In this document: positions 21,870 through 28,845 of the stretch, piece after piece
Layout of the letters: each line of letters starts with the position of its first letter
Position numbering within the stretch: position 1 is the first letter of the stretch
IMG/VR virus record: IMGVR_UViG_3300037246_001109
Location: 1-32,391 of that record
Direction: 5' to 3' (one strand)
Source: a virus
DNA length: 32,391 nucleotides
Position numbers and translations under genes: made by a program
The notes under the pieces: generated by a model
Database searches by the model: none
What the model saw: the letters and a program-made list of their open reading frames with translations, nothing else
What the model was told of the DNA's origin: nothing

Positions 21870-22688
21870 TTAAATTTCTATTGCCTTATGATGCTCGCAA
21901 CCCGTTTCTTGAATGCTATTGGGGATTTCATGGTTTTCTATTTTTAAAAAAGTACATACCCATTTGCCTTCAGTTGCTAGGTCGCTGTATTCGCAAGTTC
22001 TGCAATTTTTGTCTAGCGGTTCACCATCATGACAGACACCAATAAAATCACAAAATTTACATTCAAACCAAGAGCGCTCAAATTGTCTCGTCGGTGCTGT
22101 AGGGGCAGTAATAATATCCTGTTCTTTGCGGATCAAATCGCTTGCAAAGCCGGAATCATACCGAATGCGTTCAATGTAATATTCGCTTGTATTTTTGTTA
22201 TATCCAACATAAAGAGTACGTGTTAGGCCGGTTTCTTTCATGTATCGCTGGCATTGGGCGTAATGTTTGGGAAAAGCTTTCTTTACTCCATCTTTCCCTA
22301 GCTGCTTGAAGTATTTTTCATTATGCGTCTTTATTTCAAGAAGGTGTTCGGTTTTCGGTGCTTCCGGCACATTGCTACATCTTCCGTCGGTAAAACCGTG
22401 GGCATGATCCATAAATCCCCAAAGTTCTTCTTGACGATTCGTAACTTTAATGCCAATTCTTTCAAGATCTTTGACAATAAAATTTTCAGCGCGCGTTCCT
22501 GTGTTGAATAGGTTGTTAATCCTTAAAGCAATCGGTTCTGACTTTGCGGCCCAATGTAATCCGAACCATAAGCGTCTAGAGCAACCGTCGCCGATTGTAC
22601 TCATAGCAACAGTTCGGCCCCGTCTACGCGGAAATGTGATTTGATCCAACAAAATTTTTGTCGCATTCATTGTCGGAAGTTCGGCCAA
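21870..22688 (-). CDS. PD-(D/E)XK nuclease, RecB/Cas4-like
   Basis: 272 aa from a TTG at 22688 with GGAGAAAGAAA in front; ATG 22670 is an alternative. Likely active-site residues are E68 (TRAENF), D101 (GFTDGR), E118-x-K120 (LLEIKT) and Q147 (YAQCQRYM), the RecB-like nuclease pattern. C36 together with the C-terminal cluster (CKFCDFIGVC, CRTCEYS, WVC) could hold an iron-sulfur centre as in Cas4/AddB. It would resect or trim DNA ends and works with the Sak4-type ATPase and DUF669 gene in this operon. Confidence 0.82.
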   Translation of the reverse strand: MAELPTMNATKILLDQITFPRRRGRTVAMSTIGDGCSRRLWFGLHWAAKSEPIALRINNLFNTGTRAENFIVKDLERIGIKVTNRQEELWGFMDHAHGFTDGRCSNVPEAPKTEHLLEIKTHNEKYFKQLGKDGVKKAFPKHYAQCQRYMKETGLTRTLYVGYNKNTSEYYIERIRYDSGFASDLIRKEQDIITAPTAPTRQFERSWFECKFCDFIGVCHDGEPLDKNCRTCEYSDLATEGKWVCTFLKIENHEIPNSIQETGCEHHKAIEI

Positions 22689-22704
22689 TTTCTTTCTCCA
22701 TTAA

Positions 22705-22781
22705 AAACTAAGTGTAATGATGGGGCAGACTGAGCGCCGGAGCCCGTCTGGAGGATGCCCCACCATTACACCATTTAGTTT
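22705..22781 (-). terminator. Long hairpin, attenuator-like terminator between recombination genes
   Basis: On the minus strand the stop region of the DUF669 gene begins an outer stem AAACTAA/TTAGTTT, a 3-base bulge, then a continuous 15-bp stem (22757-22771 with 22712-22726), an asymmetric bulge ATCCTC and an inner CAGAC/GTCTG stem. A TTTTT run follows at 22703-22707. One pair is G-U on the minus strand but A-C on the plus strand, so the minus RNA is the likely functional form. The next start (22688) lies just ~15 bases beyond, so it should attenuate expression of nuclease and helicase. Confidence 0.6.
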
Positions 22782-23415
22782 ATTTCACCCACGGTGGTTT
22801 TGATGCTGTTGGTGTTTCTTCTGTTTTTGCAGGATCAGCAACCGGCGCGGGAGTAGGAACCGGCGCGGCTACAGGATCGGCTACGGGCGCTGTTGGTGTT
22901 GCTGCGGCGCCAGCCCACGCGGGCGCGGCGACGGGCGTAGTTGGCGGCGTAGGCGTAGGAACGCCAACCGCGCCAACTGCAGCACCAGCTACAGCTACAG
23001 CGCCGCCAATTGTTTCATATTTTTTAATGTCATTTCCTTCACTATAATTAGCACTTGCTTTTGTAATATAAACGCTAATTACAATTGGCTTGTTATGCAG
23101 CACAACAGAATCACCAATCGGGCCAGCAATCGCCATTGCATCGCAAATACTCTTCAAATGTTTTTGCGCGATTTCAACAGCGGAAGGATTTGAATTAACA
23201 AGATTCAATCTTTGAACCAAAATTTTACCAGCTGATTCGCCAGCAAGAATTTCCCAATCTAGCTTCAAAAAGAAGTGTTTGGGATTATCTTTGGTTGCTA
23301 CCATTTCTGAGTTTTTTACATGCGCCTGATAATCACCAACGGGTAAGGGCGTCCAATCGCCAACCCCTTTTTGATCCGGCGCGCTTGGATTAAATGATGC
23401 GGGCAGTTGTACCAT
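22780..23415 (-). CDS. DUF669 family protein, probable ssDNA-associated recombination factor
   Basis: 211 aa from ATG 23415 (AAGGATAAAAAA in front); an in-frame upstream start at 23469 overlaps the ATPase gene and is rejected. The pattern ASFNPSAPDQKGVGDWTPLPVG then YQAHVKNSEMVATKDN, LKLDWEILAGESAGKI and RLNLVNSNPSAVEIAQ fits DUF669. This family often sits beside Sak4-like ATPases and is suspected to be SSB-like. Residues ~145-200 are an Ala/Pro/Val-rich linker, and the end is PPWVK, a tip common to the family. Confidence 0.8.
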   Translation of the reverse strand: MVQLPASFNPSAPDQKGVGDWTPLPVGDYQAHVKNSEMVATKDNPKHFFLKLDWEILAGESAGKILVQRLNLVNSNPSAVEIAQKHLKSICDAMAIAGPIGDSVVLHNKPIVISVYITKASANYSEGNDIKKYETIGGAVAVAGAAVGAVGVPTPTPPTTPVAAPAWAGAAATPTAPVADPVAAPVPTPAPVADPAKTEETPTASKPPWVK

Positions 23416-23419
23416 TTTT

Positions 23420-24163
23420 TTATCCTTCTTCTTTTTCTTCGTTAGCGGGAGCAGCTGCAGGAATTGCAACTGGGATACCTTGAATTTTTCTTGTTATGTG
23501 CCCCAAACTAGCGGGCTCAAACATATCGAGCATTCCAGAACGATCTTTACAATCGTAAGAAATATCTCTTCCCGTCTGCAGAACCCTAACCAACTTGGTT
23601 GGGTCTGTTGGATCTTGCTCAACTCGCAAAGCAAAAACTTCATCAAACATATAAGGAATTTGATTAGTTAAAATTCTACCGGGGAACATCGGAACATAAT
23701 TCGTAATTCCGGTAAAATCATCTTTTAGTCGAGTCATTTTTGCAGTCATGACAACGTTATAATTTGGCAAATCACGAATTGAGCGAAAAAGTTGCATCAT
23801 TTCATCAGCCATATCGCCATAAGCTGCGCGTGGATCTTTATTTTCGCCTTTCTTGACGCTCAAAAGAACTTCTGCGATTTCAGAACCGGAATCAATACCA
23901 ACCCAATCAGCCATTTTTTTAGAAGCAAGCCAAGCATACGCTTCACCTAAATCAGTTAACGTTTTGATTTGGATAATTCGCATTCGTTCTTTTACTTCTG
24001 ATGGTGCATTTTTTAACGATAGCAAACCAGATTCAGCACTAAGAATAATTATTGTTCCGTCAATAGTTGACGTTAAAACAGTTTTCCCAGCGCCAGCTAA
24101 ACCATAAACGCAACATTTTACGCCTGTAATTTCAACCGCTTCATCGACGGTTTCGATTTTCAT
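23420..24163 (-). CDS. Sak4-like RecA-fold ATPase (AAA_24 type)
   Basis: 247 aa. Walker A is GLAGAGKT (21-28), a Walker B-like strand is WVGIDSGSEIAE (~87-98), and NYNVVMTAKMTRLKDD follows. This matches phage nucleotide-binding proteins of the Sak4 single-strand annealing group. It would promote annealing or strand exchange on phage DNA together with the downstream DUF669 protein. The C-terminal tail is Ala/Glu rich. Its ATG overlaps the upstream stop (ATGA). Confidence 0.82.
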   Translation of the reverse strand: MKIETVDEAVEITGVKCCVYGLAGAGKTVLTSTIDGTIIILSAESGLLSLKNAPSEVKERMRIIQIKTLTDLGEAYAWLASKKMADWVGIDSGSEIAEVLLSVKKGENKDPRAAYGDMADEMMQLFRSIRDLPNYNVVMTAKMTRLKDDFTGITNYVPMFPGRILTNQIPYMFDEVFALRVEQDPTDPTKLVRVLQTGRDISYDCKDRSGMLDMFEPASLGHITRKIQGIPVAIPAAAPANEEKEEG

Positions 24164-24591
24164 TCGTTAACCTTTCGGACTTCCAATGTAGGCATACCGG
24201 GTTTTTCAGTTATTGCGCGCCAAACAACTGAATCTTTGGGAAGTTTTCTTAGTGGTCCGTCTTTTACAGATAGTTTTCGTTCAAAGCAAGCTTCATCAGT
24301 TTCAGTTAGCAAACCTTGATCTTTCAAATTCTGCAATTCTTCTTCATCGACTTTAAAAGAAGTTGTGCTTTTTGCGATAATTTCTAGCTCTAGTGTTAAA
24401 CCGTGAGCCTTTTCCATATCCGTTAAATCCGGTGGAACACATTTAAACAATTTCTTTTGTGTAAATTTACCAGTTTTACCTTCAAAAAGTTCTTCGCAAA
24501 GTTCCCTTCTTTGCTTTGCTTCTGACGCTTTGTATTGTTTTAAATTTGCAGCTGTGTTGATCCAATCCGTTATTCGCGCGTATGTCAGCAT
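24160..24591 (-). CDS. Conserved phage protein next to Sak4-like gene
   Basis: 143 aa. Helical N-terminus with LKQYKASEAKQRRELCEELFEG (a K.SE...R.EL core), then beta strands (KLFKCVPPDLTDMEKAHG), and a helix FKVDEEELQNLKDQGLL. The layout resembles a phage family that commonly precedes Sak4-like ATPases in recombination operons; I know of no assigned function. Overlap with both neighbours (7 bases upstream, ATGA downstream) implies one transcript. Confidence 0.6.
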   Translation of the reverse strand: MLTYARITDWINTAANLKQYKASEAKQRRELCEELFEGKTGKFTQKKLFKCVPPDLTDMEKAHGLTLELEIIAKSTTSFKVDEEELQNLKDQGLLTETDEACFERKLSVKDGPLRKLPKDSVVWRAITEKPGMPTLEVRKVNE

Positions 24592-24785
24592 TTACACTTT
24601 TCCTTTCTTGATGCTTTTGACTTTAAATGTATAAGAATAGATAACTTAGTTTTGGCTAGGCATTCTTCTACAGTCTTCCCAGATTCGCAACAACTATCAA
24701 ATCCAGCGACTGTAGAAAAGAAAACGTCGTTTGAATCTAGCTGAATATAAATTATGAAATCATGAAATGTGCGGGTATAAACCAT
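24585..24785 (-). CDS. HicB-like small protein (orphan, degenerate)
   Basis: 66 aa behind AAGGGGTTGG. The pattern IYIQLDSNDVFFSTVAGFDS followed by ESGKTVEECLAKTKLSILIHL resembles the HicB fold (strand, D-x-x-G-like loop, P-x-[CF] region, then T-[LV]-EEAL-type helix), but the DNA-binding C-terminal part and any HicA partner are missing. It opens the recombination operon. It may be a HicB-like regulator, or simply share the fold. Basic Lys/Cys-rich end. Confidence 0.5.
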   Translation of the reverse strand: MVYTRTFHDFIIYIQLDSNDVFFSTVAGFDSCCESGKTVEECLAKTKLSILIHLKSKASRKEKCKC

Positions 24786-24831
24786 CCAACCCCTTACCCA
24801 AGCGTTCTAATTGGCTTGACGCCTGTTTGGG

Positions 24832-24860
24832 GGTATAGCATGCTGTGTATAGGGAAACAA
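24832..24860 (-). promoter_or_regulatory. Predicted promoter of the recombination operon
   Basis: Minus strand: -35 TTGTTT (24855-24860), 17-bp spacer, -10 TATACC (24832-24837). The leader of ~40 bases to the ATG at 24785 contains a GCGT/ACGC stem. It differs from the GATACT class and is the only candidate seen for the operon from 24785 to 19666. Sequence match only. Confidence 0.45.
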
Positions 24861-24962
24861 CCCCTACCGACGGAATCTTTGAATTTAACTGGCACCGTCT
24901 AACCCGCTCTGCTAAGCTCTCATGGTCGATTTTCGTCACAATTCTATGTAACGTAAAACGAT

Positions 24963-25037
24963 GTTATCGAGCGGTCGCCAACCCTTCTTCTCGATAACTA
25001 GGGTGTTCCGCTAGTCCCAAGCTGGCGGGACACCCTA
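24963..25037 (+). promoter_or_regulatory. Two abutting hairpins in the primase leader, candidate structured leader or origin
   Basis: The ~290 bases between the divergent operons (24786-25076) hold no gene. Hairpin A is GTTATCGAG/CTCGATAAC (24963-24971 with 24990-24998). Hairpin B follows directly: 24999-25015 pairs with 25021-25037 in a continuous 17-bp stem with a CCCAA loop. It has three T-G wobbles that would be A-C mismatches on the other strand, so a plus-strand RNA is favoured. Smaller stems (TAGGG/CCCTA near 24851, GACGG/CCGTC near 24878-24900) lie upstream. The location between replication modules is also typical for an origin. Confidence 0.45.
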
Positions 25038-25076
25038 CCCCCATACGGGTTGGATGATTCACTTCTAGGGGTTGGA

Positions 25077-27335
25077 GTGTCAATCGAAAAAAGCTTCTTG
25101 GGTTACTTTGCTGGTAAGCATGTATTTTGTGTTATCGACGATAAAAAGCAAAATTTAATTCCCAAACATTTTCATGAAGGCTACGATTTGACACAAGATC
25201 AAATCTTGGCACAACTACATAAGGAAAATGAAAACAGCAATGGAATCTTTTTTTGCGTTAATGAAATTGATAGAGAGCAAGATCCGCAACGACAACGCAC
25301 TTCAAAAATGCTTCAACGAATCAGAGCTGTATGGGCTGACGATGACTTGGGACGTTCCGAACCAAGAATTGACTTTCCAATTCAACCTAACATCGTCGTT
25401 GAAACAAGTAAAGGTAAATTCCATTATTATTGGTTGACTACTACAGCAGAAATATCAGAGTGGGGCCATGTCATGAATGGCATTGCAACCACTTATAACA
25501 CCGACGGCAATGCAAAAGATCTGGTTCGCGTTTTACGTGTTCCGGGTTTTTTACATAATAAGCATGAGCCATTTAAAAGCATCGCTTATTTTGGAAGCGA
25601 CGAAAAATATTCTTGGGACGAAATAACAACTGCATTCCCACCTAGCACAGAATCAAAACCTAGCGTTAGATCCGACACTACGCACGAAAACGCTAAATTC
25701 GCCAACTTCACCGACGCAAGACAAGCAATCATAAGCGGTTCCAATTTTCACGGTTCGATAATGTGGCTTTTGAATCATTGGGTCAATTGTGGAATCAAAT
25801 CGGAAGAAGAACTGAAACATTTAATGTCGGATATTCTAAATCAATCTGAAATCCAAGACGAGCGTTGGGAAGCGCGAATGAATGGCGACTATTTAGATTT
25901 AAATATTCGTGACGCCATTAACTTTGTCGCCGCAAATCCTATACACGAAGATGTTACTGTTCCTGAAGTTATCAACGAACAACACCAACTTGATATCGGG
26001 TATCCACCCGGATTAATGGGCAAACTCTGTGAAGAAATCTATCAGATGGCACCCCATCCAAATGAAGAAGTTGCGCTTATGGCTAGCTTTGCGCTCGTCG
26101 CTGGAATTGTGGGCCGTAGTTATAATGTGCTTGGTACTGGGCTTAACCTATATGTGGCTTTGCTAGCTGATTCCGGGGTTGGCAAAGCTAATCTAAAAAA
26201 TTCAATTAACACAGCGTTGATGTTGCATTGCGCGCTTGAAGGCGGATCGACTTTCAAAGGCGCGACTCGGTTTACCGGACCAAAGGCTTTATTTGAAATG
26301 CTTACATTGGGTTTATCTAGGGTTTGTGTTCTAGAAGAATCCGGTTTAATGAGCGAATCAACTGCGGGCGATCAAAAAGGCTTAACAAGGGTAATGCTAG
26401 ACATATTTTCATCGTCGGGAAAAGGCGAATATGCGGGCGGCGAGAATTACTCAAACGCAGAACAAAACGTTTCAGTAATTCCTTCGCCAGCGTTGACAAT
26501 CGCGCATGTATCGACGCCCCTTTCCTATCTAAAAGCATTGAAAGCAAAAGACGCGACTGTATCAGGCGACATAGCGCGCGTTTGGATGATGCGTTCTTTG
26601 CGAGACAAGAAACCACTAAACACAGAAAGACGTAATGAATTTAGTGGCTCTGTGATTATCAGGGTAAAAGAAATCGTTAAGAAATGTGTACCGCAACAGA
26701 GCGCAGCTGGTGTTAGTGTAATAAATATTGATCATTCGATGATAGACATTCAGCAAGCTTCGGACGCTTGGACCGATTTAGAAAATCGTTACAAACATGA
26801 AGGCGATCAACTACGCCGCGCATTAACTTCGCGCGCTTTCATCAAGATAATGAAAATCGCGTCAATCAGTTCAATTTTTAACGGCAAAAATGATATCGGA
26901 CTTGAAGAATATAAATGGGCAGACGAAGCAATTAACGGTGAAATAAAAACCATTGAAGAAGCTTTGTCAACAGGATCTTCCGACGATATGATGGTCATTG
27001 TTAAAGGGATTGTTATGGGCGCAATCTCTAGGATTTTGCGCGGTGATATGAAACTGAGGAAAAATAAACCGCCAAAGGCATTGCGCGGCAAAGGAATATT
27101 TACTGCAACAAACCTAACACAAGTTTTGCGTAACAATGAAGTTATCAAGCGTCTGAATGACGATCCTGAAAGACCCAACCCCCGATCTGGAGTTGAAAAA
27201 ATAGTCTATTACATGGTTAGAAATGATTTGCTGTTTAAAGTAAGTGAAGATAGTTTGAAAGCGATGGGTGTTAAAACAAAAATCGCTTACAAAGTCACCG
27301 ACGAGTTAAACCTTTTGATGGGAGATTTTTCATGA
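25077..27335 (+). CDS. PrimPol-like primase fused to DUF3987-type helicase
   Basis: 752 aa from GTG 25077, chosen because AGGGGTTGGA precedes it exactly as in other early genes; an in-frame TTG at 25050 lacks a site. The N-terminal 170 residues resemble RepB-type / archaeo-eukaryotic primases: WADDD (D88, D90), SKGKFHYYWL (H116) and DLVRVLRVPGFLHNK. From ~320 on comes a DUF3987-like ATPase domain: PPGLMGKLCEEIYQ, Walker A ADSGVGKA (~365), and the Walker B-like VLEESGLM (~417). It would make primers and unwind at the fork for the phage Pol III. It heads the plus-strand early operon. Confidence 0.85.
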   Translation: MSIEKSFLGYFAGKHVFCVIDDKKQNLIPKHFHEGYDLTQDQILAQLHKENENSNGIFFCVNEIDREQDPQRQRTSKMLQRIRAVWADDDLGRSEPRIDFPIQPNIVVETSKGKFHYYWLTTTAEISEWGHVMNGIATTYNTDGNAKDLVRVLRVPGFLHNKHEPFKSIAYFGSDEKYSWDEITTAFPPSTESKPSVRSDTTHENAKFANFTDARQAIISGSNFHGSIMWLLNHWVNCGIKSEEELKHLMSDILNQSEIQDERWEARMNGDYLDLNIRDAINFVAANPIHEDVTVPEVINEQHQLDIGYPPGLMGKLCEEIYQMAPHPNEEVALMASFALVAGIVGRSYNVLGTGLNLYVALLADSGVGKANLKNSINTALMLHCALEGGSTFKGATRFTGPKALFEMLTLGLSRVCVLEESGLMSESTAGDQKGLTRVMLDIFSSSGKGEYAGGENYSNAEQNVSVIPSPALTIAHVSTPLSYLKALKAKDATVSGDIARVWMMRSLRDKKPLNTERRNEFSGSVIIRVKEIVKKCVPQQSAAGVSVINIDHSMIDIQQASDAWTDLENRYKHEGDQLRRALTSRAFIKIMKIASISSIFNGKNDIGLEEYKWADEAINGEIKTIEEALSTGSSDDMMVIVKGIVMGAISRILRGDMKLRKNKPPKALRGKGIFTATNLTQVLRNNEVIKRLNDDPERPNPRSGVEKIVYYMVRNDLLFKVSEDSLKAMGVKTKIAYKVTDELNLLMGDFS

Positions 27336-27834
27336 AGTTTTCAACATTTATGTCTTTGTATATGAGTATTTGTTTGATGGTAGCGTTGCCTTTCGTAGTT
27401 TCAGCACAACAATCGCACCCCGACATTCCGCTTACGCCTACGTCTGGTGTTTATGGAGTAACGTGCGCTGGCCCTGATGACACTGATATGTTTGAGCTGT
27501 GTTTGGTACGTTCTGACTCGGTGCCGGTTATTGAACTGGCTTGTGAACCTGCCGGACCTAGCGCAGAAGTTCGCATTGAGTTTGAATTGGTTAGCACCCC
27601 GAATGACGACGCAGAAATTCGTTGTTATGCCAGAGACACTACGGGTTTGGTTTCTGACTATAGCGAAAATGCGGGCATCGTGGATTTTACTCCGCCGGGG
27701 ATACCGCATGTGATGTAGACGCTGTTTGTTCCGATTTAGACCGCAACGGAGTTGTTGGTATGTCTGACTTCGGAATATTCAGTCAAAATTTTATGAAGTG
27801 TAATGACGGAAAAAAGGAAGTGCCTTGCCCATAA
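27332..27834 (+). CDS. Secreted FN3-like protein with dockerin-like end reached by -1 frameshift
   Basis: The zero frame ends at 27718 (128 aa): signal peptide of ~25 residues ending in FVVSA, then a beta-rich domain with CEPAGPSAEVRIEF, ARDTTGLVSDYSE and TPPG. At the GGGG run 27697-27700 a -1 shift leads into a frame open to TAA 27832-27834. That frame encodes DVDAVCSDLDRNGVVGMSDF then FSQNF, a dockerin / EF-hand-like calcium motif. FN3-like domain plus dockerin is a natural pairing, so the two parts belong together, by programmed slippage, recent mutation or sequencing error. ATGA overlap with the primase; GGGAGA site. Confidence 0.6.
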
Positions 27835-27844
27835 AGGAAAAGTA

Positions 27845-27964
27845 ATGTGCGAACTATGTAACGGAACCGGGGCTTGCCCCGATTGTGAAAATGGCGACGA
27901 CGAATGCAGCACTTGCGGCGGTTTAAATGAGTGTCCCGAATGCGGCGGAACTGGCGAAGAATAA
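27845..27964 (+). CDS. 39-aa Cys-rich DnaJ-zinc-finger-like protein
   Basis: Reading ATG 27845 to TAA 27962-27964 gives four CxxC units: CELCNGTG, CPDC, CSTCGG and CPECGGTG, as in the DnaJ central zinc-finger repeat. AAGGA with a 6-base spacer precedes it. The next gene starts in its stop codon (TAATG). The other ~15 residues are acidic. It probably binds two zinc ions and may interact with unfolded proteins or host chaperone machinery; that is inference. Confidence 0.6.
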   Translation: MCELCNGTGACPDCENGDDECSTCGGLNECPECGGTGEE

Positions 27965-28155
27965 TGTTAGGCGAAAGCAAGTTAATAGAAGATGTTAGGT
28001 ACAAACATCGCAAATATGGTGTTCGTTGTCGGTATTGTGATACCCGCTGGCCTTGCGATGCAATAAAGCTTGCAAATGAAAATGATGAATTGAGAATTGA
28101 TTTGTATGCTAAGAGAATCGAAATTGAGAAAGTCAGATTAAGGAAAGCATCATGA
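27964..28155 (+). CDS. Small zinc-binding and coiled-coil protein
   Basis: 63 aa from ATG 27964, coupled to the previous stop. VRYKHRKYGVRCRYCDTRWPC gives three Cys and a His for metal binding, followed by a charged helix (ANENDELRIDLYAKRIEIEKVRL) likely to form a coiled coil. No family recognised. The following gene overlaps its stop (ATGA). Confidence 0.55.
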   Translation: MLGESKLIEDVRYKHRKYGVRCRYCDTRWPCDAIKLANENDELRIDLYAKRIEIEKVRLRKAS

Positions 28156-28388
28156 TTGTTACGTGTTTAATTTGTCAAAGAAGCATGTACCCGCTATCAA
28201 CACAAGCGCATGTAAAAAGAGGTAACGCGCACACTTCTTATCGTTGTGATGATTGCGAATGCTGCATTTTGATTATCGACGATATAGAAGAAACCAAACA
28301 GCGCGTAAGAGAATTGGAAATCGAAGCCAACACCATTACAGACGAAGAAGAAGAAATTCTATTCACGGAAGAAGAAGAAATTCTATGA
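28152..28388 (+). CDS. Small Cys-rich protein with duplicated acidic C-terminus
   Basis: 78 aa. CLICQRS and CDDCECC carry five or six metal-binding Cys, followed by an acidic helix. The last residues are EEEEILFTEEEEIL: a ~24-base unit (GAAGAAGAAGAAATTCTAT core) is repeated at 28342-28388, a recent in-frame tandem duplication. ATGA overlap with the upstream gene. Function unknown. Confidence 0.55.
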   Translation: MIVTCLICQRSMYPLSTQAHVKRGNAHTSYRCDDCECCILIIDDIEETKQRVRELEIEANTITDEEEEILFTEEEEIL

Positions 28389-28398
28389 AAGGTGTATA

Positions 28399-28614
28399 AT
28401 GCTTTTGGTATTCGACCAACACAATCCAGCTACAGAAGAAAAATTGCTTGTGTATATTAACCCTAGCTACATTGTTAGCGTTCACAAAGCAAATAACCCG
28501 GATGTAACTGTGATTGATACAGTCTGTGCTTTTGAAGGAACGTCGCACGAATGGTATGTGAAAGGCGATCTTCACCATAATTTTCTATACATAAGTGCAG
28601 GGATGGAAAAATGA
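28399..28614 (+). CDS. Small beta-rich protein
   Basis: 71 aa with AAGGTG 5 bases before the ATG. The pattern LLVYINPSYIVSVHKANN then VTVIDTVCAFEGTSHEWYVKG faintly resembles the FlbD-type short beta fold (INP..I..V). That similarity is weak and not used for naming. The next start overlaps its stop (ATGA). Confidence 0.5.
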   Translation: MLLVFDQHNPATEEKLLVYINPSYIVSVHKANNPDVTVIDTVCAFEGTSHEWYVKGDLHHNFLYISAGMEK

Positions 28615-28805
28615 AGAAGAAGTTCTTCGCTATCAAGAAAACAAACTTGTTAGGTTTGGACCCGTCATTCGTTGCTAAAAATGGTTACATGATTCCATAC
28701 ACACAATTGCCAGAAAACATTTTGTTGTTTGCGACTAGAGAAGAAGCAGAAAAAGAGTTGATGAATGACGAAGAAATGATTGTTGACATTCGGCATCAAA
28801 AATGA
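28611..28805 (+). CDS. Small basic/acidic protein, unknown
   Basis: 64 aa. Basic start (KKKFFAIKKTNLLGLDPSF), a short beta part (GYMIPYTQLPENILLFATRE) and an acidic helix (EEAEKELMNDEEMIVDI). The ending AxREEAEKEL helix looks like the common phage layout in which a small domain is followed by an EEAxxEL segment. ATGA overlap upstream. Confidence 0.5.
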   Translation: MKKKFFAIKKTNLLGLDPSFVAKNGYMIPYTQLPENILLFATREEAEKELMNDEEMIVDIRHQK

Positions 28806-28816
28806 TGTAAGAAAAT

Positions 28817-28832
28817 GCACTAAGTTTAGTGC
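28817..28832 (+). promoter_or_regulatory. Short perfect inverted repeat before the PRTase-like gene
   Basis: GCACTAA and TTAGTGC are separated by two bases (28817-28823, 28826-28832), a 6-bp hairpin with a four-base loop or a protein-binding palindrome. It lies just before the start at 28846, whose own ribosome-binding site is weak (GAAAG), so it could modulate translation. Confidence 0.35.
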
Positions 28833-28845
28833 GAAAGAAATCTAA

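Noticed and set aside
22712-22773. tRNA-like appearance (7-8 bp end stem and a terminal CCA-like ACACCA)
   Set aside because: No D-arm, anticodon arm or T-loop; the long continuous stem plus U-run fits a terminator better.
24786-25049. tRNA or tmRNA in the divergent intergenic region
   Set aside because: No T-loop consensus and the stems do not form a cloverleaf.
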